This document shows, in pieces, positions 7,787 through 15,663 of a stretch of DNA of 33,466 nucleotides. The DNA is from Phycisphaerales bacterium (GTDB taxonomy: Bacteria; Planctomycetota; Phycisphaerae; Phycisphaerales; SM1A02). The DNA is taken from positions 1 to 33,466 of the forward strand of contig JABDLI010000037.1 of assembly GCA_013003065.1 (NCBI GenBank), read 5' to 3'. How positions within the stretch are numbered: the first letter of the stretch is position 1; every line of letters starts with the position of its first letter. The notes beneath the pieces were generated by a model. That model was not told the DNA's origin. It ran no database searches and saw only the letters and a list, made by a program, of their open reading frames with translations. The position numbers and the translations under genes were made by a program.

Positions 7787-8659
7787 ATGCACCCGCTCGC
7801 CCTCCTTGCTCTCGCCATCGCGCCGCTCGCCCCCCTTCAGCCCGGCGTCGAGGTCGACGCGCTCGATGCCATCCGCGGCCTCGACGGCCGTTGGCGTGGT
7901 GAGCTGGGATACCGCGACTATCAGTCCGGGGACTGGACCCGGCTTCCCGCGCGAATGATCGCCGAGGCGTCGACGACGGGCCCCTACCTGGCCCAACGCG
8001 TGGAGTTCGACGATCCCGGCCACACCGTGATCGGGCGGGAGGTCATCGCGGTCGATGTGCGTTCGAAGCAGCTGGCGACCGTTGCGTTCGAGCGCGGCGT
8101 GCTGTCGCAGCAGCTCTTCGCGATGACCCAGGTCGACATCACCGCGCCCGAGGAATGGGTCATCGTGCTGGAAGCGGACGGGCTCGACGACGAACGTCCC
8201 GCTCGGATCCGCTTGACCCAAGAACGCAAGGGGCCGAGGCTCGAGGTGACGAAGCAAGTCCGTTTTGTCGACGGAGACGACCCCGAGGGGTGGCTCGTTC
8301 GCAACCGCTTGACGCTCGAGCGTGAGCAACCCGATGCATCTGCGCTCCTCGGCACGTGGCAGGTCGATCTTCGCCCGTCCCCCGACGCGCCCGCCTACCT
8401 CAAGACGTTGCGTATCACGTCCGTCGCCAACGGCATCGTGGAAGGCGACTTCTACGAGGGCTCGCCGATTTCAAACGGTGTCGTCAACACGGCATGGGAC
8501 GCGGTTCACTTGTCGTTCACGACCGCGGACGGATCCGGGACCTATCACACGGCGGCCGTGTTGCGTGGTGGTCGCCTGGAGGGCACGACCCATGCGTTGG
8601 GTCGGAGCTTCCTCGGCGTGTGGAGCGCGACATCGGTCGAGCCGGCCGCGGTCGAATGA
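7787..8659 (+). CDS. Secreted DUF1579-like protein
   Basis: A 290-residue protein with a short hydrophobic signal peptide (MHPLALLALAIAPLAPLQPG). The mature part has two halves that each look like a small beta-barrel. The first, about 25-190, opens with LDGRWRGELGYRDY and is reminiscent of DUF1579 (lipocalin-like) proteins; the second, about 200-285, opens with LLGTWQVDL and ends with LGVWSAT. It has no Cys pairs or catalytic motif I can identify. The start is fixed by AGGAGA six to seven bases before ATG 7787; the frame is open further upstream into the repeat array, but that extension (VNPPHEP...) lacks a ribosome binding site. Likely periplasmic. Function unknown. Confidence 0.8.
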   Translation: MHPLALLALAIAPLAPLQPGVEVDALDAIRGLDGRWRGELGYRDYQSGDWTRLPARMIAEASTTGPYLAQRVEFDDPGHTVIGREVIAVDVRSKQLATVAFERGVLSQQLFAMTQVDITAPEEWVIVLEADGLDDERPARIRLTQERKGPRLEVTKQVRFVDGDDPEGWLVRNRLTLEREQPDASALLGTWQVDLRPSPDAPAYLKTLRITSVANGIVEGDFYEGSPISNGVVNTAWDAVHLSFTTADGSGTYHTAAVLRGGRLEGTTHALGRSFLGVWSATSVEPAAVE

Positions 8660-8662
8660 ACC

Positions 8663-8688
8663 GCGGCGGGCCGAAGCCCGCCGCTTTC
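8663..8688. terminator. Bidirectional terminator between convergent genes
   Basis: GCGGCGGGC-CGAA-GCCCGCCGC, a perfect 9-bp stem with a 4-nt CGAA loop (8663-8684), followed by TTTCC on the plus strand. It sits between the stop of 7787-8659 and the stop of the minus-strand pseudopilin gene and can serve both. Confidence 0.75.
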
Positions 8689-8703
8689 CGGTGACGCCGG
8701 CCG

Positions 8704-9843
8704 TCAGTCCCCGATCACGTCGCGACCCAGGATGCCGTCCGTGGTCAGGACGTGATAGCTCGTCTCGGCCTGGTCGTACCCGTACTCGTGCAGGTACCCG
8801 TCCTCACCGTACTCCGTGTCCTTGCTCCACAGACCCCAGTTCGGCTCGCCCGTCTGGGCCCGCATGCGGCCGTCGGCGCGCATCGCCTTACGGGTGCCGA
8901 TGCCCTCGACGTGTCCGTCATAGAAGAGGGTCATGGGGCTCGACTCCCACGCGTGGTTGAAGTAATACGGCTCGCAGCCGGCGTAGGTGCCCGGCTCGAA
9001 GCTGCCGTTGCAATCCTGCTGGGCGTTCTGCAGCCAGTGATGCTCGAGCATGTGCGTCTTCAGGTTCGCGTACCGCGCCTGCGACATCGACGGCGAGCGG
9101 AACCCGGCGGGCAGGAGCCACGGACTCACCCAGCCGTTGTTGGTGTCGTCCGTCGGATCGTCGTGGGCCATCACCGCCGGGTTGTACATGGCGGCCGGGC
9201 TCAGGCAGTAACTTGCCCACGCCGGAATATCGCCGAGCGCTTCGCTGACGTCGGCGTGCGTGCAGTAGTCGTCGGGGCTTTCGAAGCAGGCCGCGGCGGC
9301 TTGCACCACGGCCTTGTCCTTCGGCGCGTAGAACGTCTTGTCGTAGAACTTGCCGCTCACGTACTGGGCAAACTGCTCGCCGTTGACGAGCCGGAACGAA
9401 CCAAAGTACTGGGTGTTGCTCGAGTCGAAGACGATCGGCATCACGAGGCTCGCGTTGGCCGCCTGCACGACGCTGTACATGAAGCGAACGTACGCGCCCC
9501 CCTCGGTGTGCCCCCATCCGAGATACACGGGCGTGTGGTTGCTCGCGTGGTACCAGGACAGATCGCCGCCGTGCTCTGACGCGTACTCGCTGAACCAATC
9601 TCCGTAGTCACCGTAGGTCGAGGCGTTGTCGACGATGTACGTGAGCTGGCGATCCGACCACTCGGCCGCGTACGCCGCGTGCGCGACGGCGAGGTTGCGG
9701 AGGTTCGATTGCGAGATCGACACCTTGGCCTGATCGCGAGCCTTGCCGATCGCGGGCAGGAGAATTCCCACGAGCAACGCGATGATCGACACGACCACGA
9801 GCAACTCGATGATCGTGAACGCTGAGCGGCGTTTCGGTCCCAT
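8704..9843 (-). CDS. Pseudopilin-like protein, type II secretion/pilin leader (paralogue 1)
   Basis: A 379-residue protein with a class III prepilin leader: basic MGPKRRSA, then FTIIELLVVVSIIALLVGIL with the conserved Glu at +5 of the hydrophobic helix (cleavage expected before Phe). The long globular part ends with an MTLFYDGHVEGIG segment, typical of the large planctomycete pseudopilin families (DUF1559-like 'DGHV' ends). The start at 9843 is supported by AGAAGGG upstream; the frame extends further without a better start. It is a close paralogue of the gene at 10102-11247: over the 75 residues around NLKTHMLEHHWLQ...RMRAQTGE only three positions differ. Expected to be processed by a prepilin peptidase and exported. 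Target unknown. Confidence 0.85.
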   Translation of the reverse strand: MGPKRRSAFTIIELLVVVSIIALLVGILLPAIGKARDQAKVSISQSNLRNLAVAHAAYAAEWSDRQLTYIVDNASTYGDYGDWFSEYASEHGGDLSWYHASNHTPVYLGWGHTEGGAYVRFMYSVVQAANASLVMPIVFDSSNTQYFGSFRLVNGEQFAQYVSGKFYDKTFYAPKDKAVVQAAAACFESPDDYCTHADVSEALGDIPAWASYCLSPAAMYNPAVMAHDDPTDDTNNGWVSPWLLPAGFRSPSMSQARYANLKTHMLEHHWLQNAQQDCNGSFEPGTYAGCEPYYFNHAWESSPMTLFYDGHVEGIGTRKAMRADGRMRAQTGEPNWGLWSKDTEYGEDGYLHEYGYDQAETSYHVLTTDGILGRDVIGD

Positions 9844-9868
9844 GATGTGTCCCTTCTGTGTACCTTCG

Positions 9869-9890
9869 TTGGCCCGCAAGAGATGAGGCG
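9869..9890 (-). promoter_or_regulatory. Leader box shared by the two pseudopilin paralogues (copy 1)
   Basis: On the minus strand it reads CGCCTCATCTCTTGCGGGCC plus AA. It differs at 2 of 22 positions from the box at 11267-11288, whereas flanking leader sequence is divergent. It lies 26 nt before the start codon. Confidence 0.45.
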
Positions 9891-10048
9891 ATGCGTGGCA
9901 GCGCCGGGCGGGGGTCCACGTCTCCATCTTGCCAGGCACCCCGACGGATTGGCAAGCACATCGACCGCGATGGGCGTTCGAACCGCCGTGGTGGCCCGGA
10001 ATCGCCGCTTCGGCCCCGCCTTCCCCAACCGCGACGGATGGAAATGAA

Positions 10049-10077
10049 CAGCGGCGGGCCCGAGGGACCCGCCGCTG
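10049..10077 (-). terminator. Terminator of the upstream pseudopilin paralogue
   Basis: CAGCGGCGGG and CCCGCCGCTG form a perfect 10-bp stem around a 9-nt loop. Read on the minus strand it is followed by TTCATTTCC, a T-rich tail. It lies 25 nt past the stop of 10102-11247 and shows that the two paralogues are probably separate transcripts. Confidence 0.75.
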
Positions 10078-10101
10078 CGAAGTCTGGGTTGTCAGAGGCG
10101 A

Positions 10102-11247
10102 TCAGCCGCCGGTCATGTCGCGACCGAGGATGCCATCCGTGGTCAGGATGTGGTAGCTCGTCGCCGCCTGGTCGTAACCAAAGTCGATCAGGTAGCCATC
10201 GTCGCCCCACGGCGTGTCTTTGCTCCAGAGGCCCCAGTTCTGCTCGCCCGTCTGCGCTCGCATGCGGCCGTCGGCTCGCATGGCCTTGCGGGTGCCGAGT
10301 CCCTCGACGTGACCGTCGTAGAAGAGGGTCATCGGGCTCGACTCCCAGGCGTGGTTGAAGTAGTAGGGCTCGCAACCAGAGTAGGTGCCCGGCTCGAAGC
10401 TGCCGTTGCAATCCTGCTGGGCATTCTGCAGCCAGTGGTGCTCGAGCATGTGGGTCTTCAGGTTCGGGTAGCGGGCCTGGGACATCGCCGGCGAGCGGAA
10501 GCCCGCGGGAAGATTCCACGGATCCTGCCAACCGTTGTTCGTATCGTCGTTGGGATCGTCGTGGGCCATGACGCTCGGGTTGTACATGGCCGCCGGGCTC
10601 AGGCAGTAGCTCGCCCACGCGGGAATCGCACCGAGCTCTTCGCTGACGTCGGCGTGCGTGCAGTAGTCGTCCGGGCTCTCGAAGCACGCGGCAGCGGACT
10701 GCATCACGGCCTTGTCCTTGGGAGCGTAGAACGTCTTGTCGTAGAACTTGCCGCTCACGTACTGAGCGAACTGCTCACCGTTGGGGAGGCGGAACGAACC
10801 GAAGTACTCGGTCGTGGTGCCGCTGGCCTCGAAGACGATGGGCATCACGAGGCTCGCGTTGGCGGCCTGGACGCAGCTGTACATGAACCGCACGTAATCA
10901 CCGGCGTCGGTGTGGCCCCAGCCGAGGTAGACCGGCGTGTGGTTGCCGGCGTGGTTCCAGGAGAGGTCGCTGCCGTGCTCGGTCGCGTACTCGCTGAACC
11001 AGTTCCCGAAGTTGCCGTAGGTCGACGCGTTGTCGACGATGTAGGTGAGCTGCCGGTCGGACCACTCGGCGGCGTACGAGGCGTGCGCGACGGCGAGGTT
11101 CCGGAGGTTCGACTGGGAGATCGAGACCTTGGCCTGATCTCGCGCCTTGCCGATGGCCGGCAGCAGAATGCCGACAAGCAGGGCGATGATGGACACGACC
11201 ACGAGCAGCTCGATGATCGTGAACCCGGAGTGGCGAATACGTTTCAT
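10102..11247 (-). CDS. Pseudopilin-like protein, type II secretion/pilin leader (paralogue 2)
   Basis: A 381-residue paralogue of 8704-9843 in tandem with it. It has the leader MKRIRHSG followed by FTIIELLVVVSIIALLVGIL and the same ending (SSPMTLFYDGHVEGLG). Start chosen at 11247 because AAAGGA lies about 8 nt upstream on the minus strand. The differences from paralogue 1 are mostly silent at the DNA level in conserved blocks, so both copies seem to be kept by selection. One small indel is visible (EASGTTTEYFG against DSSNTQYFG). The large soluble domain has paired Cys (e.g. ACFESPDDYCTH, DCNGSF...GCEPYYF), consistent with an extracytoplasmic place. Pilus or secretion-system identity cannot be told from the window: no ATPase or prepilin peptidase gene is present. 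Confidence 0.85.
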   Translation of the reverse strand: MKRIRHSGFTIIELLVVVSIIALLVGILLPAIGKARDQAKVSISQSNLRNLAVAHASYAAEWSDRQLTYIVDNASTYGNFGNWFSEYATEHGSDLSWNHAGNHTPVYLGWGHTDAGDYVRFMYSCVQAANASLVMPIVFEASGTTTEYFGSFRLPNGEQFAQYVSGKFYDKTFYAPKDKAVMQSAAACFESPDDYCTHADVSEELGAIPAWASYCLSPAAMYNPSVMAHDDPNDDTNNGWQDPWNLPAGFRSPAMSQARYPNLKTHMLEHHWLQNAQQDCNGSFEPGTYSGCEPYYFNHAWESSPMTLFYDGHVEGLGTRKAMRADGRMRAQTGEQNWGLWSKDTPWGDDGYLIDFGYDQAATSYHILTTDGILGRDMTGG

Positions 11248-11266
11248 GGGGTCGGTCCTTTCGCGT

Positions 11267-11288
11267 TTGGCCCGCCAGAGATGAGGTG
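11267..11288 (-). promoter_or_regulatory. Leader box shared by the two pseudopilin paralogues (copy 2)
   Basis: On the minus strand it reads CACCTCATCTCTGGCGGGCC plus AA, 20 nt before the start codon. It matches the box of paralogue 1 at 20 of 22 positions. It may be a leader RNA or operator element. Confidence 0.45.
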
Positions 11289-11364
11289 ACCACTTGGACA
11301 CCCGAGCGGGTGACATCGACGCTGGCCCAGGCTCCCAGCCCGGGCCTGGCCGGCTTGCTACCTA

Positions 11365-11392
11365 TTTATGCAGAACCCGCCGCCCAATGCAA
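11365..11392 (-). promoter_or_regulatory. Sigma-70-like promoter candidate for pseudopilin paralogue 2
   Basis: On the minus strand TTGCAT (11392-11387) is followed after 16 nt by CATAAA (11370-11365), or after 18 nt by TAAATA. This is the most AT-rich spot of the 11248-11515 divergent spacer. It would give a leader of about 110 nt that contains the shared box. Confidence 0.35.
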
Positions 11393-11515
11393 GCGTCCGG
11401 AAACAAATGGGTTCCAGCACCCCCGCTGGTGGGCTCTGAGGGGCGATCCCACCCCGACCGCCCCTCGAATCGAAGACCGCCAATGGGTGGGAGCGCCGGG
11501 GCGGCGGCGAGTCCC

Positions 11516-11521
11516 TACCAT
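11516..11521 (+). promoter_or_regulatory. Putative -10 element TACCAT of typA
   Basis: TACCAT lies 8 nt before the TTG start at 11530, nearly the same arrangement as in front of polB. It would imply a very short or absent 5' leader. Confidence 0.35.
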
Positions 11522-11529
11522 CCGCACCC

Positions 11530-13404
11530 TTGCTCCACGCCGCCGACCCCAACCTGCGCAACGTGGCGATCATCGCCCACGTCGATCACGGCAAGACAAC
11601 GCTGGTCGATGCCATGCTCGCGTACTCCGGCACGCTGGCCGCCGGTGACGTCGATCCGTGCGTTCTCGACTCCGATCCGCTCGAACGCGAGCGTGGCATC
11701 ACGATCTTCTCGAAGAACTGCGCCATCACCTACCGGCCGCAGGCGGGCGCGCAGTCGGGGCAGACGTTCCGGATCAACCTCATCGACACGCCCGGTCACG
11801 CCGACTTCGGCGGCGAGGTCGAGCGGGTCCTGATGATGGCGGACGGCGTCTTGCTGCTCGTGGACGCGTTCGAGGGCCCGATGCCGCAAACGCGGTTCGT
11901 GCTCGGCAAGGCGCTCGCGTTGGACCTGCCGATCATCGTGGTGGTGAACAAGTGCGATCGTCCCGAGGCGCGACCGGACGGCGTGGTCGACGAGGTCTTC
12001 GACCTGCTCGTGGCGCTCGACGCCGACGACGAGCGTCTGGATTTCCCGGTCATCTATGCCTCCGGGCGCAGCGGGTGGGCAACGGCCGATCTGGACAAGC
12101 CGAACGACGACGTTGCCCCGCTCCTCGAAGCGATCATCGAGCGGCTCCCGTCACCGGTGGGGTACGCGGACGTGCCGCTGCAGATGCTGATCACCACGAT
12201 CGACTACTCGGCCTACACGGGCCGCATCGCGATCGGCCGGGTCTTCTCCGGCGCGATCTCCTCCGGACAGGCCGTGGCGATCTGCCAGGCCGACGGCACC
12301 CAACGCCGCGCCCGAGCCCAAAAGGTGTACCGCTTCGAAGGGCTCGGCCGCGTGCCGGCGGAGCTCATCGGCGTCGGCGACCTCTGCGCCGTCGAGGGCC
12401 TCGGCGACTTCGACATCGGCGACACCATCGCCTGCCCGGACGAGCCGAACCCGATCGCGCGGGTCGCGGTCGACGAGCCCACGCTGCACATGCTCTTTCG
12501 CGTGAACGATTCACCTTTCGCCGGCCGCGAGGGTCAGTACGTCACGTCGCGGCAGCTCGCCGATCGGCTGCAACGCGAGCTGCGATCGAACGTCGCACTC
12601 CGCGTCGAGCCCGGCCAATCGGCGGAGGAGTTTCGCGTCTCCGGTCGCGGGCTCCTGCACCTGGGCATCCTGCTGGAGAACATGCGGCGCGAAGGGTACG
12701 AGCTGTCGGTCGGCCGGCCGGAGGTCATCGAGAAGGAGATCGACGGGCTCCGCTGCGAGCCGATCGAGCTCCTCACGGTCGACGTCGACACCGACCATCT
12801 CGGCCCGGTCCTCGAGCTCGTCGGCGCGCGCGGCGGCGAGGTGCAGTCGCTCGACCAGCGTGGCGACCGCATGCACGTCGAGGCCGAGATCCCGGCCCGC
12901 GGGCTGATCGGCCTCCGCAGCCGCATGCTGACGGCGACCGCGGGACAGGCGATCATGTATCACAGCTTCCAGCGGTATGCGCCGGTGCGCGCAATCGACC
13001 AGCACCGCACCAACGGCGTCCTGGTCGCGATGGAGACGGGAGCGGCGACGATGTACTCGCTCCTGAACCTCTCCGAACGCGCGGTCATGTTCGTCAAGCC
13101 GCAGCAGCCCGTCTACGCGGGGCAGATCGTCGGCGAGAACAGCCGCGAGAACGACCTCGACGTCAACGTCGTGAAGGCGAAAGCGTTCTCCAACGTCCGC
13201 GAGTCCACCAAGGAGGCGACGGTCGTTCTCAAGAGCCCGCGCGACCTCCCGCTGGAGGCGGCCCTCGAGTACATCGAGGACGACGAGCTGGTGGAGATCA
13301 CGCCCGAGTCGATTCGGATCCGAAAGAAGCTCCTCAGCGAAGCGGAGCGAAAACGCGCAAGCCGCCAGCAGCGGGATCGGACCCGAACCGCGGCCGGACG
13401 GTAA
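11530..13404 (+). CDS. typA: Translational GTPase TypA/BipA
   Basis: A 624-residue ribosome-binding GTPase of the BipA/TypA family (usual length about 605-615). The G motifs are complete: G1 AHVDHGKTT near residues 17-25, G2 [10 protein letters not shown]3 [16 protein letters not shown]4 NKCD, and a G5-like [11 protein letters not shown]-Tu-like domain II, EF-G-like domains III and V ([37 protein letters not shown]) and the BipA-specific C-terminal domain ([30 protein letters not shown]) follow. The only start that keeps the P-loop is TTG 11530 ([14 protein letters not shown]); no ATG or GTG lies upstream in frame. The C-terminal tail ([17 protein letters not shown]) is basic. Family role: 50S assembly and stress or cold adaptation. 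A hexamer array begins one base after the stop codon. Confidence 0.95.
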   Translation: MLHAADPNLRNVAIIAHVDHGKTTLVDAMLAYSGTLAAGDVDPCVLDSDPLERERGITIFSKNCAITYRPQAGAQSGQTFRINLIDTPGHADFGGEVERVLMMADGVLLLVDAFEGPMPQTRFVLGKALALDLPIIVVVNKCDRPEARPDGVVDEVFDLLVALDADDERLDFPVIYASGRSGWATADLDKPNDDVAPLLEAIIERLPSPVGYADVPLQMLITTIDYSAYTGRIAIGRVFSGAISSGQAVAICQADGTQRRARAQKVYRFEGLGRVPAELIGVGDLCAVEGLGDFDIGDTIACPDEPNPIARVAVDEPTLHMLFRVNDSPFAGREGQYVTSRQLADRLQRELRSNVALRVEPGQSAEEFRVSGRGLLHLGILLENMRREGYELSVGRPEVIEKEIDGLRCEPIELLTVDVDTDHLGPVLELVGARGGEVQSLDQRGDRMHVEAEIPARGLIGLRSRMLTATAGQAIMYHSFQRYAPVRAIDQHRTNGVLVAMETGAATMYSLLNLSERAVMFVKPQQPVYAGQIVGENSRENDLDVNVVKAKAFSNVRESTKEATVVLKSPRDLPLEAALEYIEDDELVEITPESIRIRKKLLSEAERKRASRQQRDRTRTAAGR

Positions 13405-13578
13405 ACGCGGACGCGGACGCGGACGCGGACACGGACACGGACACGGACACGGACACGGACGCGGACGCGGACGCGGACACGGACGCGGACGCGGACGCGG
13501 GCACGGTCGCGGACGCGGACACGGTCGCGGACGCGGACACGGACGCGGACGCGGACACGGACCCAGACGCGGACCCCG
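13405..13578. repeat. Hexamer array R4 (ACGCGG/ACACGG)n, about 29 units
   Basis: The period-6 repeat reads GGACNC on the plus strand, the reverse complement of the GTCCGN sense seen in R1-R3. It starts directly after the typA stop codon and ends about 9 nt before the TACACT box of the probable selenoprotein gene, so the whole spacer is repeat. Confidence 0.95.
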
Positions 13579-13586
13579 CGGTCGTC

Positions 13587-13592
13587 TACACT
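13587..13592 (+). promoter_or_regulatory. Putative -10 element TACACT of the probable selenoprotein gene
   Basis: TACACT lies just 3' of array R4 and 17 nt before ATG 13610; GGAG (13599-13602) sits between them as a Shine-Dalgarno sequence. Confidence 0.35.
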
Positions 13593-13609
13593 GCCCCCGG
13601 AGTCCCCAG

Positions 13610-14911
13610 ATGCCAACCCTAACCCCCCTCGCACTCGCCGCGACGCTCGCGCTCACGCCGACGCTCTCCCCCGAACCTCCGGCCACCGCCGCCGTCACGA
13701 CCCCCGCGTCTTCCGCACTCGACGAATGGCTCGGGTTCATCACGCCGAGCCCCGCGGAGACGGCGTGGCGAGAGATCCCCTGGCGGGCAAGTTTCTGGCA
13801 GGGCGTCGTCGACGCGCAGATCGAAGGAAAGCCGGTGCTCCTCTGGGCCATGAACGGGCACCCGATGGGGTGTACGTGAAACAACGGCGTCATCACCAGG
13901 CGGTCCGTCTGGTCCAACGTACGCGTGCAGGAGTTGCTGAGGTCGTTCGTGCCCGCGGCCGACGAGGTCGGCCGGCTCCAACGCGGGCAGGGAGCGGAGT
14001 GCGACCTCTTTCGCACCATCGCGGAGCAAGGACACTACGCCGGACGCACCGTGCCGAGCGACACGCGCCAAGGCATCTACGCAACGACGCCCAGCGGCAT
14101 CCTGCTGGCGTCGGTCAACTCTCGCAGCGCGCGTGAGGTCACCTCCATGCTCGAGCGGGCGCTCGCGGCGTGGGAGGTGTTGCCGCGAGCGGAGCGTCGG
14201 ATGGACCCGGCGTCGCTGACCCGTGCCCCGCTGCGCGCGCGGTGGGAGCGGCTGTATCCGGAAGACGGCCTCGTGCTCCGGGTGACGTCGCGTGATCTGC
14301 GTGAGCCATCCGATCCGGCCGCGGAGCCGACCCGGCCCCGACGACGATCGAGCTGGAAGCGGCACGCGTGGAATCAGGACTACGCATGGTTCCGCCGGCT
14401 CGAGATGATGTCGTTCGTACCGGCGTCGCGTCGGGTCGGCGCGACGACAACGCTGCCGGAGTCGCTCGCCGAGCGTGTGGTCCGGCTGCACCTCGTCGAC
14501 AACGTGCGGGGACAGGTGCGGGCGTTCAGCCGCGACGAGGTTCAGCGGGCAGAGGTCACCAGCCGAATCACGGCGATCGACGACGGCCGGATCACCCTCG
14601 CGTTGTCGGGCCGAACCCGCGCAGTGCACGCCGCCACGCCCGAGCCGCCGGCGGAGGAGGGTCGGCGCCGGAATCCGGAGCGGGCGGAACGCGGCGTGGA
14701 GACGGAGTTGACGGGACGCGCGATCTTCGACACCGAGCGTCGCCGGTTCGTGGCGTTCGAACTCGTCGCGATCGGAAAACGGTGGGGCGCGACGCGTTAC
14801 AACGGCCGAGAACGCGACACGGCTGCAGCCGGCATCGGCATCGCGTTCACGCTGGCCACCAACGATCCGCCGGTGGCGCCCGCATACATCTGGGAGTACG
14901 GGTGGCGGTGA
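13610..14911 (+). CDS. Probable selenoprotein, secreted thioredoxin-like, in-frame TGA at codon 90
   Basis: Two stretches in the same frame, 13610-13876 and 13880-14911, are separated only by TGA 13877-13879; read through, they give 433 residues. The N-terminus is a hydrophobic signal-like segment (MPTLTPLALAATLALTPTLS). Residues 60-90 read FWQGVVDAQIEGKPVLLWAM then NGHPMGCT-U, the layout of a thioredoxin-like fold (W...A...KPVLLW, then the redox Cys). Cys88-Thr-Sec90 would be a CxU pair. After the TGA the frame continues with NNGVITRRSVW and a TRQGIYATTPSGILLASVN segment, matching the cis-Pro/beta part of thioredoxin-like domains. A C-terminal region of about 200 residues is unrecognised. 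A hairpin 15 nt after the TGA fits a bacterial SECIS. GGAG seven bases before the ATG supports the start. The alternative is a nonsense mutation or sequencing error in a Trp or Cys codon. No sel genes are in the window. Confidence 0.7.
13895..13913 (+). ncRNA. Bacterial SECIS-like hairpin
   Basis: ACCAGGC (13895-13901), loop GGTCC (13902-13906), GTCTGGT (13907-13913): seven pairs including one G-U. The loop starts 22 nt after the TGA, within the spacing of about 16-37 nt known for bacterial SECIS elements, and opens with GG as the SelB-binding loops do; the E. coli fdhF loop also contains GGUC. It lies inside the coding sequence, as bacterial SECIS elements must. Confidence 0.65.
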
Positions 14912-14920
14912 GCAAACGCC

Positions 14921-15060
14921 GGACACGGACACGGACACGGACACGGACACGGACGCGGGCCCGGACCCGGACCCGGACGCGGACACGGACACGGACGCGG
15001 ACACGGCCCCGGCCCCAGACACGGCCCCGGCCCCAGACCCGGCCCCGGCCCCGGCCACCG
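14921..15060. repeat. Hexamer array R5 (GGACAC/GGCCCC)n, about 23 units
   Basis: It starts 9 nt after the selenoprotein stop and runs to 15060, ending about 8 nt before the TACCCT box of the DUF1801 gene. The left part is ggacac/ggacgc units, the right part ggcccc/agaccc-type units, so one end of the array has drifted or expanded separately. Confidence 0.9.
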
Positions 15061-15068
15061 GAGCCCGC

Positions 15069-15074
15069 TACCCT
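15069..15074 (+). promoter_or_regulatory. Putative -10 element TACCCT of the DUF1801 gene
   Basis: TACCCT is separated from ATG 15081 by 6 nt, a leaderless geometry. No Shine-Dalgarno sequence is present. Array R5 lies directly upstream. Confidence 0.35.
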
Positions 15075-15080
15075 TCTCCC

Positions 15081-15659
15081 ATGCCAACAAAGCCCACGAC
15101 CGTCACCCAATACCTCGCCGCGCTCCCCAAGGACCGACGCGACGAGCTCAAGAAGCTGCGACAGGTCGTTCGCGCGAACCTCGACCCCGGCTACAAGGAG
15201 GGCATGCAGTACGGGATGCCCGGCTGGTTCGTGCCGCACTCGGTCTACCCCGCCGGATACCACTGCGACCCGGCGCAGCCGCTGCCGTTCGCCGGCATGG
15301 CGTCACAGAAGAACCACATGTCGCTCTACCTGTGCGGCCTCTACTACTCCGAGGAGGAGATGGAGCGGATTCGGACGGCGTGGAAGAAGACCGGGCGCCG
15401 GCTCGACATGGGCAAGTCGTGCATACGCTTCAAGACGATCGACGATCTGCCGCTCGACCTGATCGGCAAGCTCGTCAAGCGGATGACGGTCAAGCGACAC
15501 GTTGCGTTGTACGAGCAGGCCCGGGCCGAGGCGGGCCGGAAGTCGGCCGAGCGGAAGAAGGCAAAGAAGAAGACAACCGGCCGCGCTGCGGCGACGCGGA
15601 AGAAGGCGCCGACGAAGAAGACGACGACCACGAAGAAGCGGCGCGTCGCGAAGCGGTAA
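15081..15659 (+). CDS. DUF1801-domain protein with lysine-rich histone-like tail
   Basis: 192 residues. The first 140 or so match the DUF1801/YdhG-type fold: VTQYLAALPKDRRDELKKLR, then GYKEGMQYGMPGWFVP, HMSLYLCGLYY, and KSCIRFKTIDDLPLDLIGKLVKRMTV. These small proteins of unknown function resemble the iron chaperone frataxin (YdhG-like). From about residue 147 the chain becomes almost only Lys, Ala, Thr and Arg (RKKAKKKTTGRAAATRKKAP...), a disordered tail like those of histone H1 or bacterial DNA-binding proteins such as Hc1. Such a tail is absent from the usual family length of about 120-145, so it is an added DNA- or RNA-binding extension by inference. The downstream gene starts 4 nt after the stop, so the two are coupled. 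Confidence 0.85.
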   Translation: MPTKPTTVTQYLAALPKDRRDELKKLRQVVRANLDPGYKEGMQYGMPGWFVPHSVYPAGYHCDPAQPLPFAGMASQKNHMSLYLCGLYYSEEEMERIRTAWKKTGRRLDMGKSCIRFKTIDDLPLDLIGKLVKRMTVKRHVALYEQARAEAGRKSAERKKAKKKTTGRAAATRKKAPTKKTTTTKKRRVAKR

Positions 15660-15663
15660 AGCG

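Noticed and set aside
6382-7818. Long minus-strand open frame across array R3 and the polB/DUF2461 ends
   Set aside because: Its N-terminal part is only Arg-Thr repeats made by the hexamers and its C-terminal part is the antisense of real genes; no ribosome binding site.
8752-9579. Plus-strand open frame opposite pseudopilin paralogue 1 (similar one at 10150-11289)
   Set aside because: Antisense shadow of the conserved minus-strand gene; the similarity of the two shadows only reflects the duplication.
9844-10101. A further gene between the pseudopilin paralogues
   Set aside because: Only a terminator, the leader box and a ribosome binding site can be supported there; the open frames are short and shift between strands.
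13610-13879. Separate 89-residue gene ending at TGA
   Set aside because: It ends exactly at the active-site motif, the same frame continues as the rest of a thioredoxin-like domain, and a SECIS-like hairpin follows. A truncated gene remains possible.
13925-14911. Separate gene starting at the GTG or TTG after the hairpin
   Set aside because: No ribosome binding site, no -10 box, and the start would fall inside the thioredoxin-like domain.
15502-15663. Upstream extension of the YdjM-like gene inside DUF1801
   Set aside because: The extension is an Arg-rich shadow of the Lys-rich tail; family similarity begins at GTG 15664.
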